This document shows, one piece after another, positions 52,573-62,093 of a stretch of DNA of 64,000 nt. Within the stretch, counting starts at the first letter, position 1; every line of letters starts with the position of its first letter. Under the pieces are notes generated by a model. That model was not told the origin of the DNA. It worked only from the letters and a program-made list of their open reading frames with translations, and did not search any database. Source of the DNA: Crenobacter cavernae (GTDB taxonomy: Bacteria > Pseudomonadota > Gammaproteobacteria > Burkholderiales > Chromobacteriaceae); NCBI RefSeq assembly GCF_003355495.1, contig NZ_CP031337.1, positions 310,001 to 374,000 of the forward strand, in the 5' to 3' direction. Made by a program: the position numbers and the translations under genes.

Positions 52573-53970
52573 ATGAAGCAGAGCCTCCAGCTCAAGGTCT
52601 CGCAACATCTCACCCTCACCCCGCAGCTGCAGCAGTCGATCAAGCTGTTGCAGCTGTCGACGCTCGACCTGCAATCCGAGGTCGAACGGGTGTTGCTCGA
52701 CAACCCGCTGATCGAACGGATGGACGACGGCCCGAGCGAAGCGTCCGGCGAGGAAAGGTTGGCCGAGCCCGCCGCCGACAACGGCTCGGCCGACGGCGCC
52801 GACACGTTGCCGGGCGAGCTGTCCGACTGGGGACGCGGCGCCGCGCGCGGCGACAACGACGACTACGACCCGCTCGCCAACGTCGCCTGCCCGGTGTCGC
52901 TGCGCGAACACCTGATCGCCCAGCTCGGCGAAATCGCGATGTCGACGCGCGAACACGGCGTCGTCAGCCTGTTGATCGAAGAGCTCGACGACGACGGTTT
53001 CATGCCGCAGCCGCTCGAAGCGGTGCTCGCCGAACTGCCGGCCGAACTCGAACTGACGCTCGAAGAGCTCGAGGACGGTCTCGAACTGCTGCAGGGCTTC
53101 GACCCGGCCGGCGTCGGCGCCTTCGACCTGACCGGCTGCCTGCTGCTACAGCTGGCCAGCCTGCCCCGCGTCACGCCGGGGCTTGCGAGCGCACGCACCA
53201 TCGTCGAGAAGCACCTGACGCTGCTCGGCCAACGCGACTACGGCAAGCTGAAGAAACTGCTCTCGGTCGACGACGCCGAACTGAGACTCGCGCAGCAGCT
53301 GATCGCCAGCCTCACCCCGCATCCGGCGGCCAACTTCGGTCGCGACGAGACGCACTACATCGTGCCCGACGTGCTGGTGGTCAAGCGCAAGGGACGCTGG
53401 CAGGCCGAGCTCAACCCGGGCGCCGTGCCGCGGCTGCGCGTCAACCCCGGCTACGCCAAATTGGTGTCCGAGGCGCGCGGCGAAAGCGGCGAACTCGCGC
53501 CGCGCCTGCAGGAAGCCAAGTGGTTCGTCAAAAACATCCAGCAACGGTTTGACACCATCCTGAAAGTGTCGGAATCTATCGCCAACAGGCAGCAAGCGTT
53601 CTTTGAACATGGTGAAGTGGCAATGCGTCCGTTGATACTGCGCGACATTGCCGAAGAACTGGGCCTGCACGAATCCACCATCTCCCGGGTGACCACGCAG
53701 AAATACCTCCTCTGCGCGCGCGGGCTCTTCGAACTCAAATATTTCTTCGGCAGTGCGTTGGAAACCGACAGCGGCGGCGAGTGTTCCGCGACCGCGATCA
53801 AGGCGCTGATCAAGCAGCTGATCGACGCCGAAGACCGTCAAGCACCGCTCTCCGACAGCAAGCTGGTCGACCTCCTGACAAAACAAGGCATCCAGGTCGC
53901 GCGTCGCACCGTGGCCAAGTACCGCGAGGCGATGCAGATCGCGGCGGTCGCCCAGCGCAAGACGCTTTGA
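52573..53970 (+). CDS. rpoN: RNA polymerase sigma-54 factor RpoN
   Basis: This 465-residue protein has region I (MKQSLQLKVSQHLTLTPQLQQSIKLLQLS), an acidic linker, the core-binding domain, the HTH (LRDIAEELGLHESTISRVTTQKYL) and the C-terminal RpoN box ARRTVAKYRE. The start is ATG 52573. It recognises -24/-12 promoters. Glu-Arg-Leu-Ala-Glu in the linker uses AGG TTG GCC GAG (52756-52767), one of the clearest in-frame repeat copies. Confidence 0.96.
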   Translation: MKQSLQLKVSQHLTLTPQLQQSIKLLQLSTLDLQSEVERVLLDNPLIERMDDGPSEASGEERLAEPAADNGSADGADTLPGELSDWGRGAARGDNDDYDPLANVACPVSLREHLIAQLGEIAMSTREHGVVSLLIEELDDDGFMPQPLEAVLAELPAELELTLEELEDGLELLQGFDPAGVGAFDLTGCLLLQLASLPRVTPGLASARTIVEKHLTLLGQRDYGKLKKLLSVDDAELRLAQQLIASLTPHPAANFGRDETHYIVPDVLVVKRKGRWQAELNPGAVPRLRVNPGYAKLVSEARGESGELAPRLQEAKWFVKNIQQRFDTILKVSESIANRQQAFFEHGEVAMRPLILRDIAEELGLHESTISRVTTQKYLLCARGLFELKYFFGSALETDSGGECSATAIKALIKQLIDAEDRQAPLSDSKLVDLLTKQGIQVARRTVAKYREAMQIAAVAQRKTL

Positions 53971-54100
53971 AAAAGGCTCTTTAAAACGCCGATTGCTACC
54001 CCACCTGTTCTTTGAGGGGTTCCGTCGCCCCGCGATGGAGCCACACAAGAAAACCGCCGGGCCGCCGGGCCCAGGCGTTTGTCACCTAAGGAGTTAGGGT

Positions 54101-54442
54101 ATGAACCTCAAGATCACCGGTCTTCATCTCGAAGTTACTCCGCCGATGCGCGACTACATCGAAAGCAAACTCGAACGCGTGACCCGCCACGTCGACGACG
54201 TGATCGACGTCGCCGTGACGCTATCGGTCGACAAGCTTGTGCAGAAGGCGGAGGTGAACGTTCACCTCTCCGGCAAGGATATCCACGTGGAGGCCACCGA
54301 AGCCGACATGTATGCAGCCGTCGATGCGCTGATCGACAAACTCGACCGCCAGGTCCTGAAACACAAGGAAAAACGCAACGAGCGCCGCGCGCCGACCCCG
54401 GCACCAGCACCGGAAGCGCCGACAGAACAGGCGAACGCCTGA
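54101..54442 (+). CDS. hpf: Ribosome hibernation promoting factor, short form
   Basis: This 113-residue protein is one S30AE domain (MNLKITGLHLEVTPPMRDYIESKLERVTRH, AEVNVHLSGKDIHVEATEADMYAAVDALIDKLDRQVLKHK) with a Pro/Ala tail. It binds 30S subunits in slow growth. AAGGAG lies nine bases before ATG 54101. Its position after rpoN is conserved in proteobacteria. Confidence 0.95.
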   Translation: MNLKITGLHLEVTPPMRDYIESKLERVTRHVDDVIDVAVTLSVDKLVQKAEVNVHLSGKDIHVEATEADMYAAVDALIDKLDRQVLKHKEKRNERRAPTPAPAPEAPTEQANA

Positions 54443-54460
54443 GTGGCGTGATTGTCGAAA

Positions 54461-54485
54461 CGGGAACCTGCGGGTTCCCGTTTTT
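54461..54485 (+). terminator. Terminator after hpf
   Basis: CGGGAACC and GGTTCCCG form a stem with a TGCG loop, followed by five T. It sits between hpf and ptsN and would split or attenuate the operon. Confidence 0.75.
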
Positions 54486-54558
54486 CATTGACGGCCTTTT
54501 GCCAAGACTACGCTTGAGCGTAGAATGGCCGGGTTTTTTCTGTAAGCAAACGCACAGT

Positions 54559-55020
54559 ATGAGCCTGATCGGCAAAATCCTCGCGCCCGACCATGTCCTG
54601 ATCGACCTGGACGTCGGCAGCAAAAAACGCGTATTCGAACAGGTGGGGCTCCTTGTCGAGAACACCCACGCCATCGCCAGAAGCGAAGTGTTCGACTGCC
54701 TGTTCGCCCGGGAAAAACTCGGTTCGACCGGCCTCGGCCAAGGCGTGGCGATTCCGCACGGACGCGCCAAGGGGCTGAAGGAGGCGGTCGGCGTGTTCAT
54801 CCGCCTGAAGAACCCGATCCCCTTCGACGCGCCCGACGGCAAGCCGGTACAGAGCCTGTTCGTGCTCCTCGTGCCCGAAGAGGCGACCGACCTGCACCTG
54901 CAGGTCTTGTCTGAACTCGCACAACGCTTCTCCAGCCGCGCGCTGCGCGAGGCGCTGATCGCCGCGCCCGACCGCGACACCCTCTACCGCCTGCTCACCG
55001 AATGGTCCGGCCATGCCTAG
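54559..55020 (+). CDS. ptsN: PTS IIA-like nitrogen regulatory protein PtsN
   Basis: This 153-residue EIIA-Ntr domain has the phosphorylated histidine His67 in GVAIPHGR and the usual LFVLLVPEEATDLHLQVLSELA. It receives phosphate from NPr/EI-Ntr and adjusts K+ and nitrogen responses. The start is ATG 54559. It overlaps hprK by 8 bases. Confidence 0.94.
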   Translation: MSLIGKILAPDHVLIDLDVGSKKRVFEQVGLLVENTHAIARSEVFDCLFAREKLGSTGLGQGVAIPHGRAKGLKEAVGVFIRLKNPIPFDAPDGKPVQSLFVLLVPEEATDLHLQVLSELAQRFSSRALREALIAAPDRDTLYRLLTEWSGHA

Positions 55021-55969
55021 CGTCTCCGTTCGCCAGCTCTACCAGGACAACCATCAGAAACTGTTTCTGACCTGGGTCGCCGGCACCGGCGGGTCGGATA
55101 CGATGATCCGCAACGACGACCAGCGCCCGACCCTCGCCCTCGTCGGCCACCTGAACTTCATCCACCCGAACGCGGTGCAGGTGCTCGGTGTGGCCGAGGT
55201 CGACTACCTGGAGAAACTGGAGAACGCCGCCGCGCGCACCGCGCTCGACCAGCTGTTCCACAAGCCGATGGCGGTCGTCATCGTCGCCAACAACCAGGCG
55301 GTCCCCAAGCTGCTGCGCGACTACTGCCACACGCACAACGTCCCCTTGATGAGTTCGCGGCTCGAGAGCCCCTACCTGATGGACGTGCTGCGCATCTATC
55401 TGGCGCGCGCGCTGGCGACGTCGACGGTGCTGCACGGCGTGTTCCTCGACGTGCTCGAGATCGGCGTGCTGATCATGGGCGACTCGGCGATGGGCAAGAG
55501 CGAACTCGCGCTGGAACTGATCTCGCGCGGCCACGGTCTGGTCGCCGACGACGCGGTCGAACTCTACCGCATCGGCCCGGAGACGCTCGAAGGCCGCTGC
55601 CCGCCGCTGTTGCGCGACTTCCTCGAAGTGCGCGGCCTCGGCATCCTGAACATCCGCACCATCTTCGGCGAGACCGCGGTCCGCCCGAAGAAGGTGCTCA
55701 AGCTCATCATCCACCTCGTCAAGGCCAACGACCAGGCGATGCAGGCGCTCGACCGCCTCAACATCCAGTCGGAGACGCAGGAGATCCTCGGCGTGAAGGT
55801 GCGCAAGGTGATCCTGCCGGTCGCGGCCGGCCGCAACCTGGCCGTGCTCGTCGAGGCGGCGGTGCGCAACTACATCCTGCAACTGAGGGGCATCGACAGC
55901 ACGCGCGAATTCATCGAGCGTCACACCAACTTCCTCAGGGATCAGGAACATGCAGCTGATCCTGATTAG
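55013..55969 (+). CDS. hprK: HPr kinase/phosphorylase
   Basis: This 318-residue protein has an N-terminal domain and a C-terminal kinase with P-loop GDSAMGKSELA (residues 156-166) and the HprK signature EVRGLGILNIRTIFGETAVR. It (de)phosphorylates the serine of HPr/NPr. The association with ptsN and rapZ without sugar-PTS genes is usual in betaproteobacteria. It overlaps rapZ by 20 bases. Confidence 0.95.
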   Translation: MPSVSVRQLYQDNHQKLFLTWVAGTGGSDTMIRNDDQRPTLALVGHLNFIHPNAVQVLGVAEVDYLEKLENAAARTALDQLFHKPMAVVIVANNQAVPKLLRDYCHTHNVPLMSSRLESPYLMDVLRIYLARALATSTVLHGVFLDVLEIGVLIMGDSAMGKSELALELISRGHGLVADDAVELYRIGPETLEGRCPPLLRDFLEVRGLGILNIRTIFGETAVRPKKVLKLIIHLVKANDQAMQALDRLNIQSETQEILGVKVRKVILPVAAGRNLAVLVEAAVRNYILQLRGIDSTREFIERHTNFLRDQEHAADPD

Positions 55970-56792
55970 CGGCCTGTCCGGCTCGGGCAAGTCGGTCGCC
56001 CTGAAGGCGCTCGAAGACGCCGGCTACGCGTCGGTCGACAACCTGCCGGCGACGCTGCTCTCGAAGCTGATCGCGCTCTACCGCGAACAGGGTCACGAGC
56101 GCATCGCGATCAGCGTCGACACGCGCGGCGGCCCGACGCTCGCCGCGCTGCCCGGCGCGATGAAGGAGTTGTCCGACGCCGACGTCGACGTGCGCCTGCT
56201 CTACTTCGAAGCCAAGCCCGACACGCTGGTCAAGCGCTTCTCGGAGACGCGCCGCCGCCACCCGCTGTCGGGGCCGGGCCTCACCGTCGAGGAATGCATC
56301 CGCCAGGAACAGGAGATGTTGGCCGAGGTCAAGGCGCTCGGCTACCCGATCGACACCAGCGAACTGTCGGCCAACCGTCTGAGGACCTGGATCAAGGCGC
56401 TGGTCGGCGCCGAGGCCGGCCGACTGACGGTAGTGTTCGAATCGTTCGGCTTCAAGCACGGTGTGCCGCTCGACGCCGACCTGGTGTTCGACGCGCGCTG
56501 CCTGCCCAATCCCTTCTACGATCCGCGTCTGCGTCCCCTGACCGGTCTCGACCAGGCTATCGTCGACTTCTTCCTGCAGGAATCGTCGGTCGCCGAGATG
56601 ATCCACGACATCCGCCGCTTCCTCGACAAGTGGCTGCCGGCCTACCGCCAGGAAAACCGCAGCTACCTGACCGTCGCCGTCGGCTGCACCGGCGGCCAGC
56701 ACCGCTCGGTCTTCGTCATCGAAGCGCTGGCGCGCGCCTTCGCCGGCGAGCAGGTGCTGATCCGCCACCGCGAGCTGCCCGAGACGCGATGA
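55950..56792 (+). CDS. rapZ: RNase adapter protein RapZ
   Basis: This 280-residue protein has P-loop GLSGSGKS (residues 8-15), VDNLPATLL and the C-terminal VAVGCTGGQHRSVFVIEAL. In E. coli RapZ guides RNase E to GlmZ and controls GlmS; here it may have a related or different partner. The next gene starts within its stop codon (ATGA). Confidence 0.95.
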   Translation: MQLILISGLSGSGKSVALKALEDAGYASVDNLPATLLSKLIALYREQGHERIAISVDTRGGPTLAALPGAMKELSDADVDVRLLYFEAKPDTLVKRFSETRRRHPLSGPGLTVEECIRQEQEMLAEVKALGYPIDTSELSANRLRTWIKALVGAEAGRLTVVFESFGFKHGVPLDADLVFDARCLPNPFYDPRLRPLTGLDQAIVDFFLQESSVAEMIHDIRRFLDKWLPAYRQENRSYLTVAVGCTGGQHRSVFVIEALARAFAGEQVLIRHRELPETR

Positions 56793-57157
56793 CGCGCTGG
56801 CTGCGGCCGGGCGACTGGCTGGTGCTGTCGCTCCTGGCCGCAGCAAGCGCCTACCTCGCCGTCACGCTGTGGAGCGGCGGCCACGCGCGCACCGTCCTCA
56901 TCAAGCGCCACGGCGAGCTTTTCCGCGAAGCCAGCCTCCTGCACGACCAGATCGTCGCCGTACCCGGTCCGCTCGGCGTCACCGAGGTCGAGATCGCCGG
57001 CGGCCGCACCCGCATCCGCAGCGATCCCAGCCCGCGCCAGTACTGCGTGAAACAGGGCTGGCTGACGCGCGCCGGCCAAGTGGCGATCTGCCTGCCGAAC
57101 GCGACCAGCATCGAACTTGCCGGCGGCGAACGCCCTTATGACAGCCTCCAGTTCTGA
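56789..57157 (+). CDS. NusG domain II-containing protein
   Basis: This 122-residue protein has an N-terminal membrane segment (about 10-27) followed by a small beta domain (IAGGRTRIRSDPSPRQYCVKQGWLTRAGQVAICLPNATSIEL), the pattern of PF07009 NusG_II proteins. These are commonly paired with a Gx transporter gene, as here (20-base overlap). Function is not established. Confidence 0.8.
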   Translation: MTRWLRPGDWLVLSLLAAASAYLAVTLWSGGHARTVLIKRHGELFREASLLHDQIVAVPGPLGVTEVEIAGGRTRIRSDPSPRQYCVKQGWLTRAGQVAICLPNATSIELAGGERPYDSLQF

Positions 57158-57671
57158 CACGCGCATCCTCGCGCCCGATGCCACCGACCACCGCATCGCG
57201 CGGCTCGCCGCCGCCGCGCTGGTGCTGGCGCTGGTCGACGCCGGCCTGCCGTCGCCGCTGCCCGGCGTCAAACCCGGGCTCGCCAACATCGTCACGCTGA
57301 TCGCGCTCTACCGCTACGGCTTTCGCGCGGCGGTGTGGGTCAGCCTGTTGCGCATCGCAGGCGCCGGCCTCTTGCTCGGCAGCCTGATGACACCTGGTTT
57401 TTTCCTCAGCCTTGCCGGCGGCACCATGAGCCTCGTGGGCCTTCTATTCGCCCAGCGGCTTCCCGAGCGCTGGTTCGGCCCGGCGTCGGCGAGCCTGATC
57501 GCCGCTTTCTGCCATATCGGCGGCCAGCTCATTCTCGCACGCGCCATCCTGATCCCGTCGGACGGCATCCTCTACTTCGTCCCCGCCTTCGCGCTGACCG
57601 CGCTCGTCACCGGCACGGTCAACGGCATCGTCGCGGCAAAACTGCTAGAAAACACCCATGAGACCGATTGA
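57138..57671 (+). CDS. Gx transporter family protein (annotated elsewhere as heptaprenyl diphosphate synthase component I)
   Basis: This 177-residue membrane protein has about five segments. PGVKPGLANIVTLIALYRYGFRAAVWVSLLRIAGAGLLLGS is typical of the family, which resembles ECF-transporter S components; the diphosphate synthase label is historical. The start is ATG 57138 within the previous gene; a start 7 codons earlier is possible. It overlaps ubiX by 14 bases. Confidence 0.82.
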   Translation: MTASSSDTRILAPDATDHRIARLAAAALVLALVDAGLPSPLPGVKPGLANIVTLIALYRYGFRAAVWVSLLRIAGAGLLLGSLMTPGFFLSLAGGTMSLVGLLFAQRLPERWFGPASASLIAAFCHIGGQLILARAILIPSDGILYFVPAFALTALVTGTVNGIVAAKLLENTHETD

Positions 57672-58278
57672 TACCGTCACCGTCGCGCTGACCGGCGCGT
57701 CCGGCCTGCCCTACGGCTTCAGGCTGATCGAAACCCTGCTTGAAGCCGGCAAACGCGTGTGGGTGCTGTACTCACAGGCGGCGCAGGTGGTCGCCAAGCA
57801 GGAGATGGACATCACGCTGCCGTCGCGCCCGGCCGACGTCGCCGCCTGGTTGGCCGAGCGCTACCGGCCTTCCGACGGGCAGTTGCGCGTGTTCGGCCGC
57901 GAGGAATGGTTCGCGCCGCCGGCGTCAGGGTCGAACCCGGCCGACGCGATGGTGGTCTGCCCGTGCTCGATGGGCACGCTCGCCGCGATCGCGCACGGCC
58001 TGTCGGACAACCTGATCGAGCGCGCCGCCGACGTCAGCGTCAAGGAAGGCCGCAAGCTGATCCTGGTGCCGCGCGAGACGCCGCTGTCGGCGATCCACCT
58101 GGAAAACATGCTGAAGCTCGCGCGCCTCGGCGTGGTGATCCTGCCGCCATCGCCGGGCTTCTACACGCACCCGAAAACGGTCGACGACATGGTCGACTTC
58201 GTCGTCGCGCGCGTGCTCGACCAGCTCGACGTGCCGCACACGCTCGCGCCGCGCTGGGGACAGGAGACACAGCGATGA
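57658..58278 (+). CDS. ubiX: Flavin prenyltransferase UbiX
   Basis: This 206-residue enzyme has VALTGASGLPYGFRLIETLL, MVVCPCSMGTLAAIAHGLSDNLIERAADVSVKEGRKLILVPRETPLSAIHLENMLKLA and a C-terminal HPKTVDDMVDFVVARVLD. It makes prenylated FMN for UbiD decarboxylases in ubiquinone synthesis. Its stop overlaps the nnr start. Confidence 0.95.
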   Translation: MRPIDTVTVALTGASGLPYGFRLIETLLEAGKRVWVLYSQAAQVVAKQEMDITLPSRPADVAAWLAERYRPSDGQLRVFGREEWFAPPASGSNPADAMVVCPCSMGTLAAIAHGLSDNLIERAADVSVKEGRKLILVPRETPLSAIHLENMLKLARLGVVILPPSPGFYTHPKTVDDMVDFVVARVLDQLDVPHTLAPRWGQETQR

Positions 58279-59723
58279 ACGCCTTTTATTCCTTGGCCGC
58301 GCTACGCGCTATCGAAGCACGAGCCGAAGCCGACGGCATCGACCTGATGGCGCGCGCCGCGAGCGCGACCGCCGACTGGCTGGTCGCGCGCAGAGCCGGA
58401 CGGATACTCATTGCCGCCGGTCCCGGCAACAACGGTGGCGACGCCCTATGGGCCGCGTGCCTTCTGCAGGACGCCCGCGTCGACGTGACGGTATGGCTGC
58501 CCGCACCGCCCACCGCGAGCGCGGGCCAAACCGCGCTAGCTGCGTTGGCCGAGCGTGGCGTGCCGGTCGTGCACGGTGCCACGCCGCCCGCCGATCAGGG
58601 CTGGGACTGGGTCGTCGACGGCCTGTTCGGCATCGGCCTGGCGAGGCCGCTCGCCACACCATGGGATGCCGTCGTCGATGCGCTGAATGCGCTCGACGCG
58701 CCGATTCTCGCGCTCGACACGCCGTCGGGACTCGACGCGATGACCGGCCACGCCGCCGGCGCAGTCGTCCGTGCGTGCGCGACGCTGACCTTCCTCGCCG
58801 CCAAGCCAGGTCTTGCGACCGGCGCCGGCGTCGACTACGCCGGCGACGTGGAACTGGCCACGCTAGGTGTACCGGCCGATTGGTGGCCGGCCCCGCTCGG
58901 CCAGGTTTGCGCGCCGGTATCCGGCCTGCTCGCCCGAGAGCGCGACAGCCACAAGGGACGCTTCGGCACCGTGTGCGTGATCGGCGGCGCGCCGGGCATG
59001 CTCGGCGCGGTCCTGCTCGCCGGCCGTGCCGCACTGGCCGCCGGCGCCGGCAAGGTCTACGTCTGCCCGATCGACGCGCGGCTGTTTATCGACCCTGCCG
59101 CGCCCGAACTGATGATCCACGAGCTCGACGACGAAGCGCACCTACCCGACGCCGACGTGCTCGCGCTCGGCCCCGGGCTCGGCCAGCACGGCGCCGCGCG
59201 CGCGCTCGTCGACATGCTGATCGGCGTCGACAAACCGCTGCTTCTCGACGCCGATGCGCTCAACCTGATCGCCGCCTACGCGAGCCTCGGCCAACGTCTA
59301 GCCGCCCGCCAAGCGCCTACCTTGCTGACGCCGCATCCGCGCGAAGCGGCACGGCTGTTGGGCTGCGACACCACGACCGTCCAGACTGACCGCATCGCCG
59401 CCGCGCGAGACTTGGCCGAGCGCTTTGGCGCGACCGTGGTGCTCAAGGGCGCCGGCAGCGTGATCGCCCACCCGGGCGCACCCTTCCTCGTCAACACGAC
59501 CGGAGGGCCGGCGCTCGCCGTCGCGGGACAAGGCGACGTGCTGACCGGCGCCATCGCCGCGCTGATCGCGCAAGGCCTGTCGGCGCGTGACGCGGCGGCG
59601 CTCGCGGTACACGCGCACGGCCTCGCCGGCGACGACTATACGCGCGAGATGGGCGGGCCGATTGGTCTTGCCGCCGGCGCGCTGTTGCCACGGCTGTCGC
59701 GCATGCTGAACCGCTACAGCTGA
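58275..59723 (+). CDS. nnr: Bifunctional NAD(P)H-hydrate epimerase / ADP-dependent dehydratase
   Basis: This 482-residue protein has an N-terminal epimerase domain (about 1-205, ILIAAGPGNNGGDALWAACLL) and a C-terminal dehydratase (about 220-482, FGTVCVIGGAPGMLGAVLLAGRAALAAGAGKVYV, LDADALNLIA, GQGDVLTGAIAALIAQGL). It repairs hydrated NAD(P)H. Three in-frame or overlapping repeat copies lie in it (58545, 59286, 59412). Confidence 0.94.
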   Translation: MNAFYSLAALRAIEARAEADGIDLMARAASATADWLVARRAGRILIAAGPGNNGGDALWAACLLQDARVDVTVWLPAPPTASAGQTALAALAERGVPVVHGATPPADQGWDWVVDGLFGIGLARPLATPWDAVVDALNALDAPILALDTPSGLDAMTGHAAGAVVRACATLTFLAAKPGLATGAGVDYAGDVELATLGVPADWWPAPLGQVCAPVSGLLARERDSHKGRFGTVCVIGGAPGMLGAVLLAGRAALAAGAGKVYVCPIDARLFIDPAAPELMIHELDDEAHLPDADVLALGPGLGQHGAARALVDMLIGVDKPLLLDADALNLIAAYASLGQRLAARQAPTLLTPHPREAARLLGCDTTTVQTDRIAAARDLAERFGATVVLKGAGSVIAHPGAPFLVNTTGGPALAVAGQGDVLTGAIAALIAQGLSARDAAALAVHAHGLAGDDYTREMGGPIGLAAGALLPRLSRMLNRYS

Positions 59724-59865
59724 GCCGCTGCCGGGCCCGCCATGACAGGGTTTTCCGGCGCCTGGCCGGCGCAACAATTCCTCATACTTCTTTACAGAAA
59801 CTCGGCCGCCATCCGGATAAGCTTCAACCGTAGAAGCCAGCAAACGACGCAAAGAGGTTGAAGCC

Positions 59866-60225
59866 ATGTTCCGCAAATATCTTCCGTTGGCAGCGCTCGT
59901 GCTGCTGCCGCTGTCCTTCGGCGCCCAAGCCGGCGGCGAGATCCTCCTCGGCGGCGCGCTCGGCGGCGCGGCCGGCGCGGCGATCGGCGACTCGCTCGGC
60001 GGCCGCGACGGCGCGGTGATCGGCGGTGCGCTCGGCGGCGCGGTCGGCGCCGGCATCGGCCACGACTACCGCCGCGAACGCATAATCGAGCGCCGCGTGG
60101 TCTACGAGGACGATCGCCCGTACTATCGCTCACGCTACGACCGCGACTACGGGCCGCGCGGGCACTGGAAACACCGCAACTGGAAACACCGTCACGGGCA
60201 CGACCGCGACGACGACGACGATTGA
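59866..60225 (+). CDS. Glycine-zipper lipoprotein-like/periplasmic protein with His/Asp tail
   Basis: This 119-residue protein has a signal peptide at about 1-22 (cleavage after FGAQA). Glycine-zipper repeats follow (GGALGGAAGAAIGDSLGGRDGAVIGGALGGAVGAGIG, about 29-65), then an Arg/Tyr/His-rich tail ending in five Asp. No lipobox cysteine is present. Such proteins are envelope-associated with unknown roles; the tail could bind metal. AAGAGG lies upstream. Confidence 0.75.
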   Translation: MFRKYLPLAALVLLPLSFGAQAGGEILLGGALGGAAGAAIGDSLGGRDGAVIGGALGGAVGAGIGHDYRRERIIERRVVYEDDRPYYRSRYDRDYGPRGHWKHRNWKHRHGHDRDDDDD

Positions 60226-60375
60226 GCTTTCCCCAGCGCGCCGGCCCGCGAGGGTCGTTCCCCCCTCTTAAGCGGCCCTGACGGTGCCGGCGCGCACCTC
60301 CAAACTGTATCCAATCGACAATCCGGTACGCATTCCGGCTAGAATGAGCCGAACCCATCCACCGGAGTGTCCGTC

Positions 60376-61278
60376 TTGACCCGCCAAGGAAAAGCCTACC
60401 TGTACGGCCTCGTCGCCGTGCTCGCCTGGTCGACCGTCGCCACCGCCTTCAAGATCAGCCTCAAGCACCTGACGCCGTCGCAACTCGTGCTGTACGCGTC
60501 GACCGCGTCCTTCCTCATTCTATTTACGGTGCTGACGGTGCAAGGTCGCCTGCCGGAACTGTCCGTCGCGTTCCGGCGCCACTGGAAACGGTCCTTGCTG
60601 CTCGGCGCGGTCAACCCCTTCGTCTACTACCTGGTGCTGTTCCGCGCCTACGACCTGTTGCCCGCGCAGGAGGCGCAGGCGATCAACTACACCTGGGCGC
60701 TGACGATGACGCTGATGGCGATTCCGCTGCTCAAGCAGACGCCGCGCCGCGCCGACGTCGTCGCCGCGCTGGTCTGCTATCTGGGCGTGCTGGTGATCGC
60801 GACGCGCGGCGAGATCCTCGCGCTGCATTTTTCGAATAGGGAGGGGCTGGTCTACGCGCTGGTGTCGACCGTGTTGTGGGCCGGCTACTGGATCTTCAAC
60901 GCGCGCGACGACCGCGAGCCGGTGATCGGCCTCGCGCTCAACTTCGGCTTCGCGCTGCCGATGGCCTTCGTCTGGTGTCTTCTCGGCGACGGGCTCGGCC
61001 AACCTTCGTCAGAGGGCTGGCTCGGCGCTGCCTACGTCGGCGTGTTCGAGATGGGGCTGACCTTCGTCGCGTGGCTGATGGCGATGAAGCTGACCGAGAG
61101 CACCGCGCGCATCGCCAACCTGATCTTCCTGTCGCCGCTGTTGTCGCTGGTGCTGATCCATGCGGTCGTCGGCGAGACGATCTACCCGTCGACCTTCGTC
61201 GGCCTCTCGCTGATCTTGGGCGGCCTCGCGCTGCAGAAGTGGCTGACGCGCGTACCGGCCGCTGCCGGCGCGGCGTAA
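60376..61278 (+). CDS. EamA/DMT-family transporter
   Basis: This 300-residue protein with ten membrane segments carries two EamA domains (YLYGLVAVLAWSTVATAFKISL; LVYALVSTVLWAGYWIFNA). It likely exports or imports a small metabolite; the substrate is unknown. The start is taken at TTG 60376, because GGAG lies 8 bases before it; a GTG at 60367 overlaps that site. It is monocistronic, with its own upstream gap. Confidence 0.85.
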   Translation: MTRQGKAYLYGLVAVLAWSTVATAFKISLKHLTPSQLVLYASTASFLILFTVLTVQGRLPELSVAFRRHWKRSLLLGAVNPFVYYLVLFRAYDLLPAQEAQAINYTWALTMTLMAIPLLKQTPRRADVVAALVCYLGVLVIATRGEILALHFSNREGLVYALVSTVLWAGYWIFNARDDREPVIGLALNFGFALPMAFVWCLLGDGLGQPSSEGWLGAAYVGVFEMGLTFVAWLMAMKLTESTARIANLIFLSPLLSLVLIHAVVGETIYPSTFVGLSLILGGLALQKWLTRVPAAAGAA

Positions 61279-61284
61279 TCATCA

Positions 61285-61326
61285 CAAAGGTTGGCCGAGC
61301 TCTTAAAGAAGGCTCGGCCAAGCTTG
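61285..61326. terminator. Inverted repeat pair after the DMT transporter (imperfect)
   Basis: GGTTGGCCGAGC (61289-61300) and GCTCGGCCAAGC (61312-61323) pair with one mismatch around an 11-base loop. There is no strong T-run on either strand, so it is a weaker terminator than the other pairs. Confidence 0.5.
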
Positions 61327-61349
61327 TGAGAGCCCCGAAGTCACAATGA

Positions 61350-61379
61350 AAAACGCCCTGTCGAACGACAGGGCGTTTT
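61350..61379. terminator. Bidirectional terminator of adk
   Basis: AAAACGCCCTGTCG and CGACAGGGCGTTTT form a nearly perfect stem with a 2-4 base loop, 20 bases after the adk stop. Confidence 0.85.
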
Positions 61380-61399
61380 GCTTGACAGGCCCAGATCGA

Positions 61400-62056
61400 T
61401 CAGGCGTCGAGCGCGGCGAACACGTTGTCGCGCACGGTCTCGACCGCCTGCGTGCCGTCGACCTTCACGTACTTCGGCGCGGTCGCGTCGCCGCTGGCGG
61501 CCATCTTCGAATAGAAGCCGACCAGCACCTCGGTCTGCTCGTGGTAGACGGCGAGGCGTTTCTTGACGGTCTCTTCCTTATCGTCGTCGCGCTGGACCAG
61601 TTCTTCGCCGGTCAGGTCGTCGCGGCCTTCTGCCTTCGGCGGGTTGTACTTCACGTGGTAGGTGCGGCCCGACGACAGGTGCACGCGGCGGCCCGACATG
61701 CGGTCGATGATGTTCGCGTCCGGCACGTCGATCTCGACCACGTAGTCGATGTTCACGCCGGCTTCCTTCATCGCCTCGGCCTGCGGGGTGGTACGCGGGA
61801 AGCCGTCGAACAGGAAACCGTTGGCGCAGTCGGCCTCGGCGATGCGTTCCTTCACGAGACCGATGATGATGTCGTCGCGCACCAGGCCGCCGGCGTCCAT
61901 GATCGCCTTGGCTTCGAGACCGAGCGGCGTGCCGGCCTTCACCGCGGCGCGCAGCATGTCACCGGTGGAGATCTGCGGAATCGCGAATTTTTCCTTGATG
62001 TAGTTGGCCTGGGTGCCTTTGCCCGCGCCCGGCGCGCCCAACAGAATCAGTCTCAT
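61400..62056 (-). CDS. adk: Adenylate kinase
   Basis: This 218-residue long-form adenylate kinase has P-loop GAPGAGKGTQ (residues 7-16), ISTGDMLRAAVKAG, FDGFPRT and a LID with MSGRRVHLSSGRTYHV. It interconverts ATP+AMP and 2 ADP. Its start is 37 bases after kdsB. Confidence 0.97.
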   Translation of the reverse strand: MRLILLGAPGAGKGTQANYIKEKFAIPQISTGDMLRAAVKAGTPLGLEAKAIMDAGGLVRDDIIIGLVKERIAEADCANGFLFDGFPRTTPQAEAMKEAGVNIDYVVEIDVPDANIIDRMSGRRVHLSSGRTYHVKYNPPKAEGRDDLTGEELVQRDDDKEETVKKRLAVYHEQTEVLVGFYSKMAASGDATAPKYVKVDGTQAVETVRDNVFAALDA

Positions 62057-62093
62057 GTAAGGAATCTCCGTCTGTGCTTTGGTATTGGGGTGG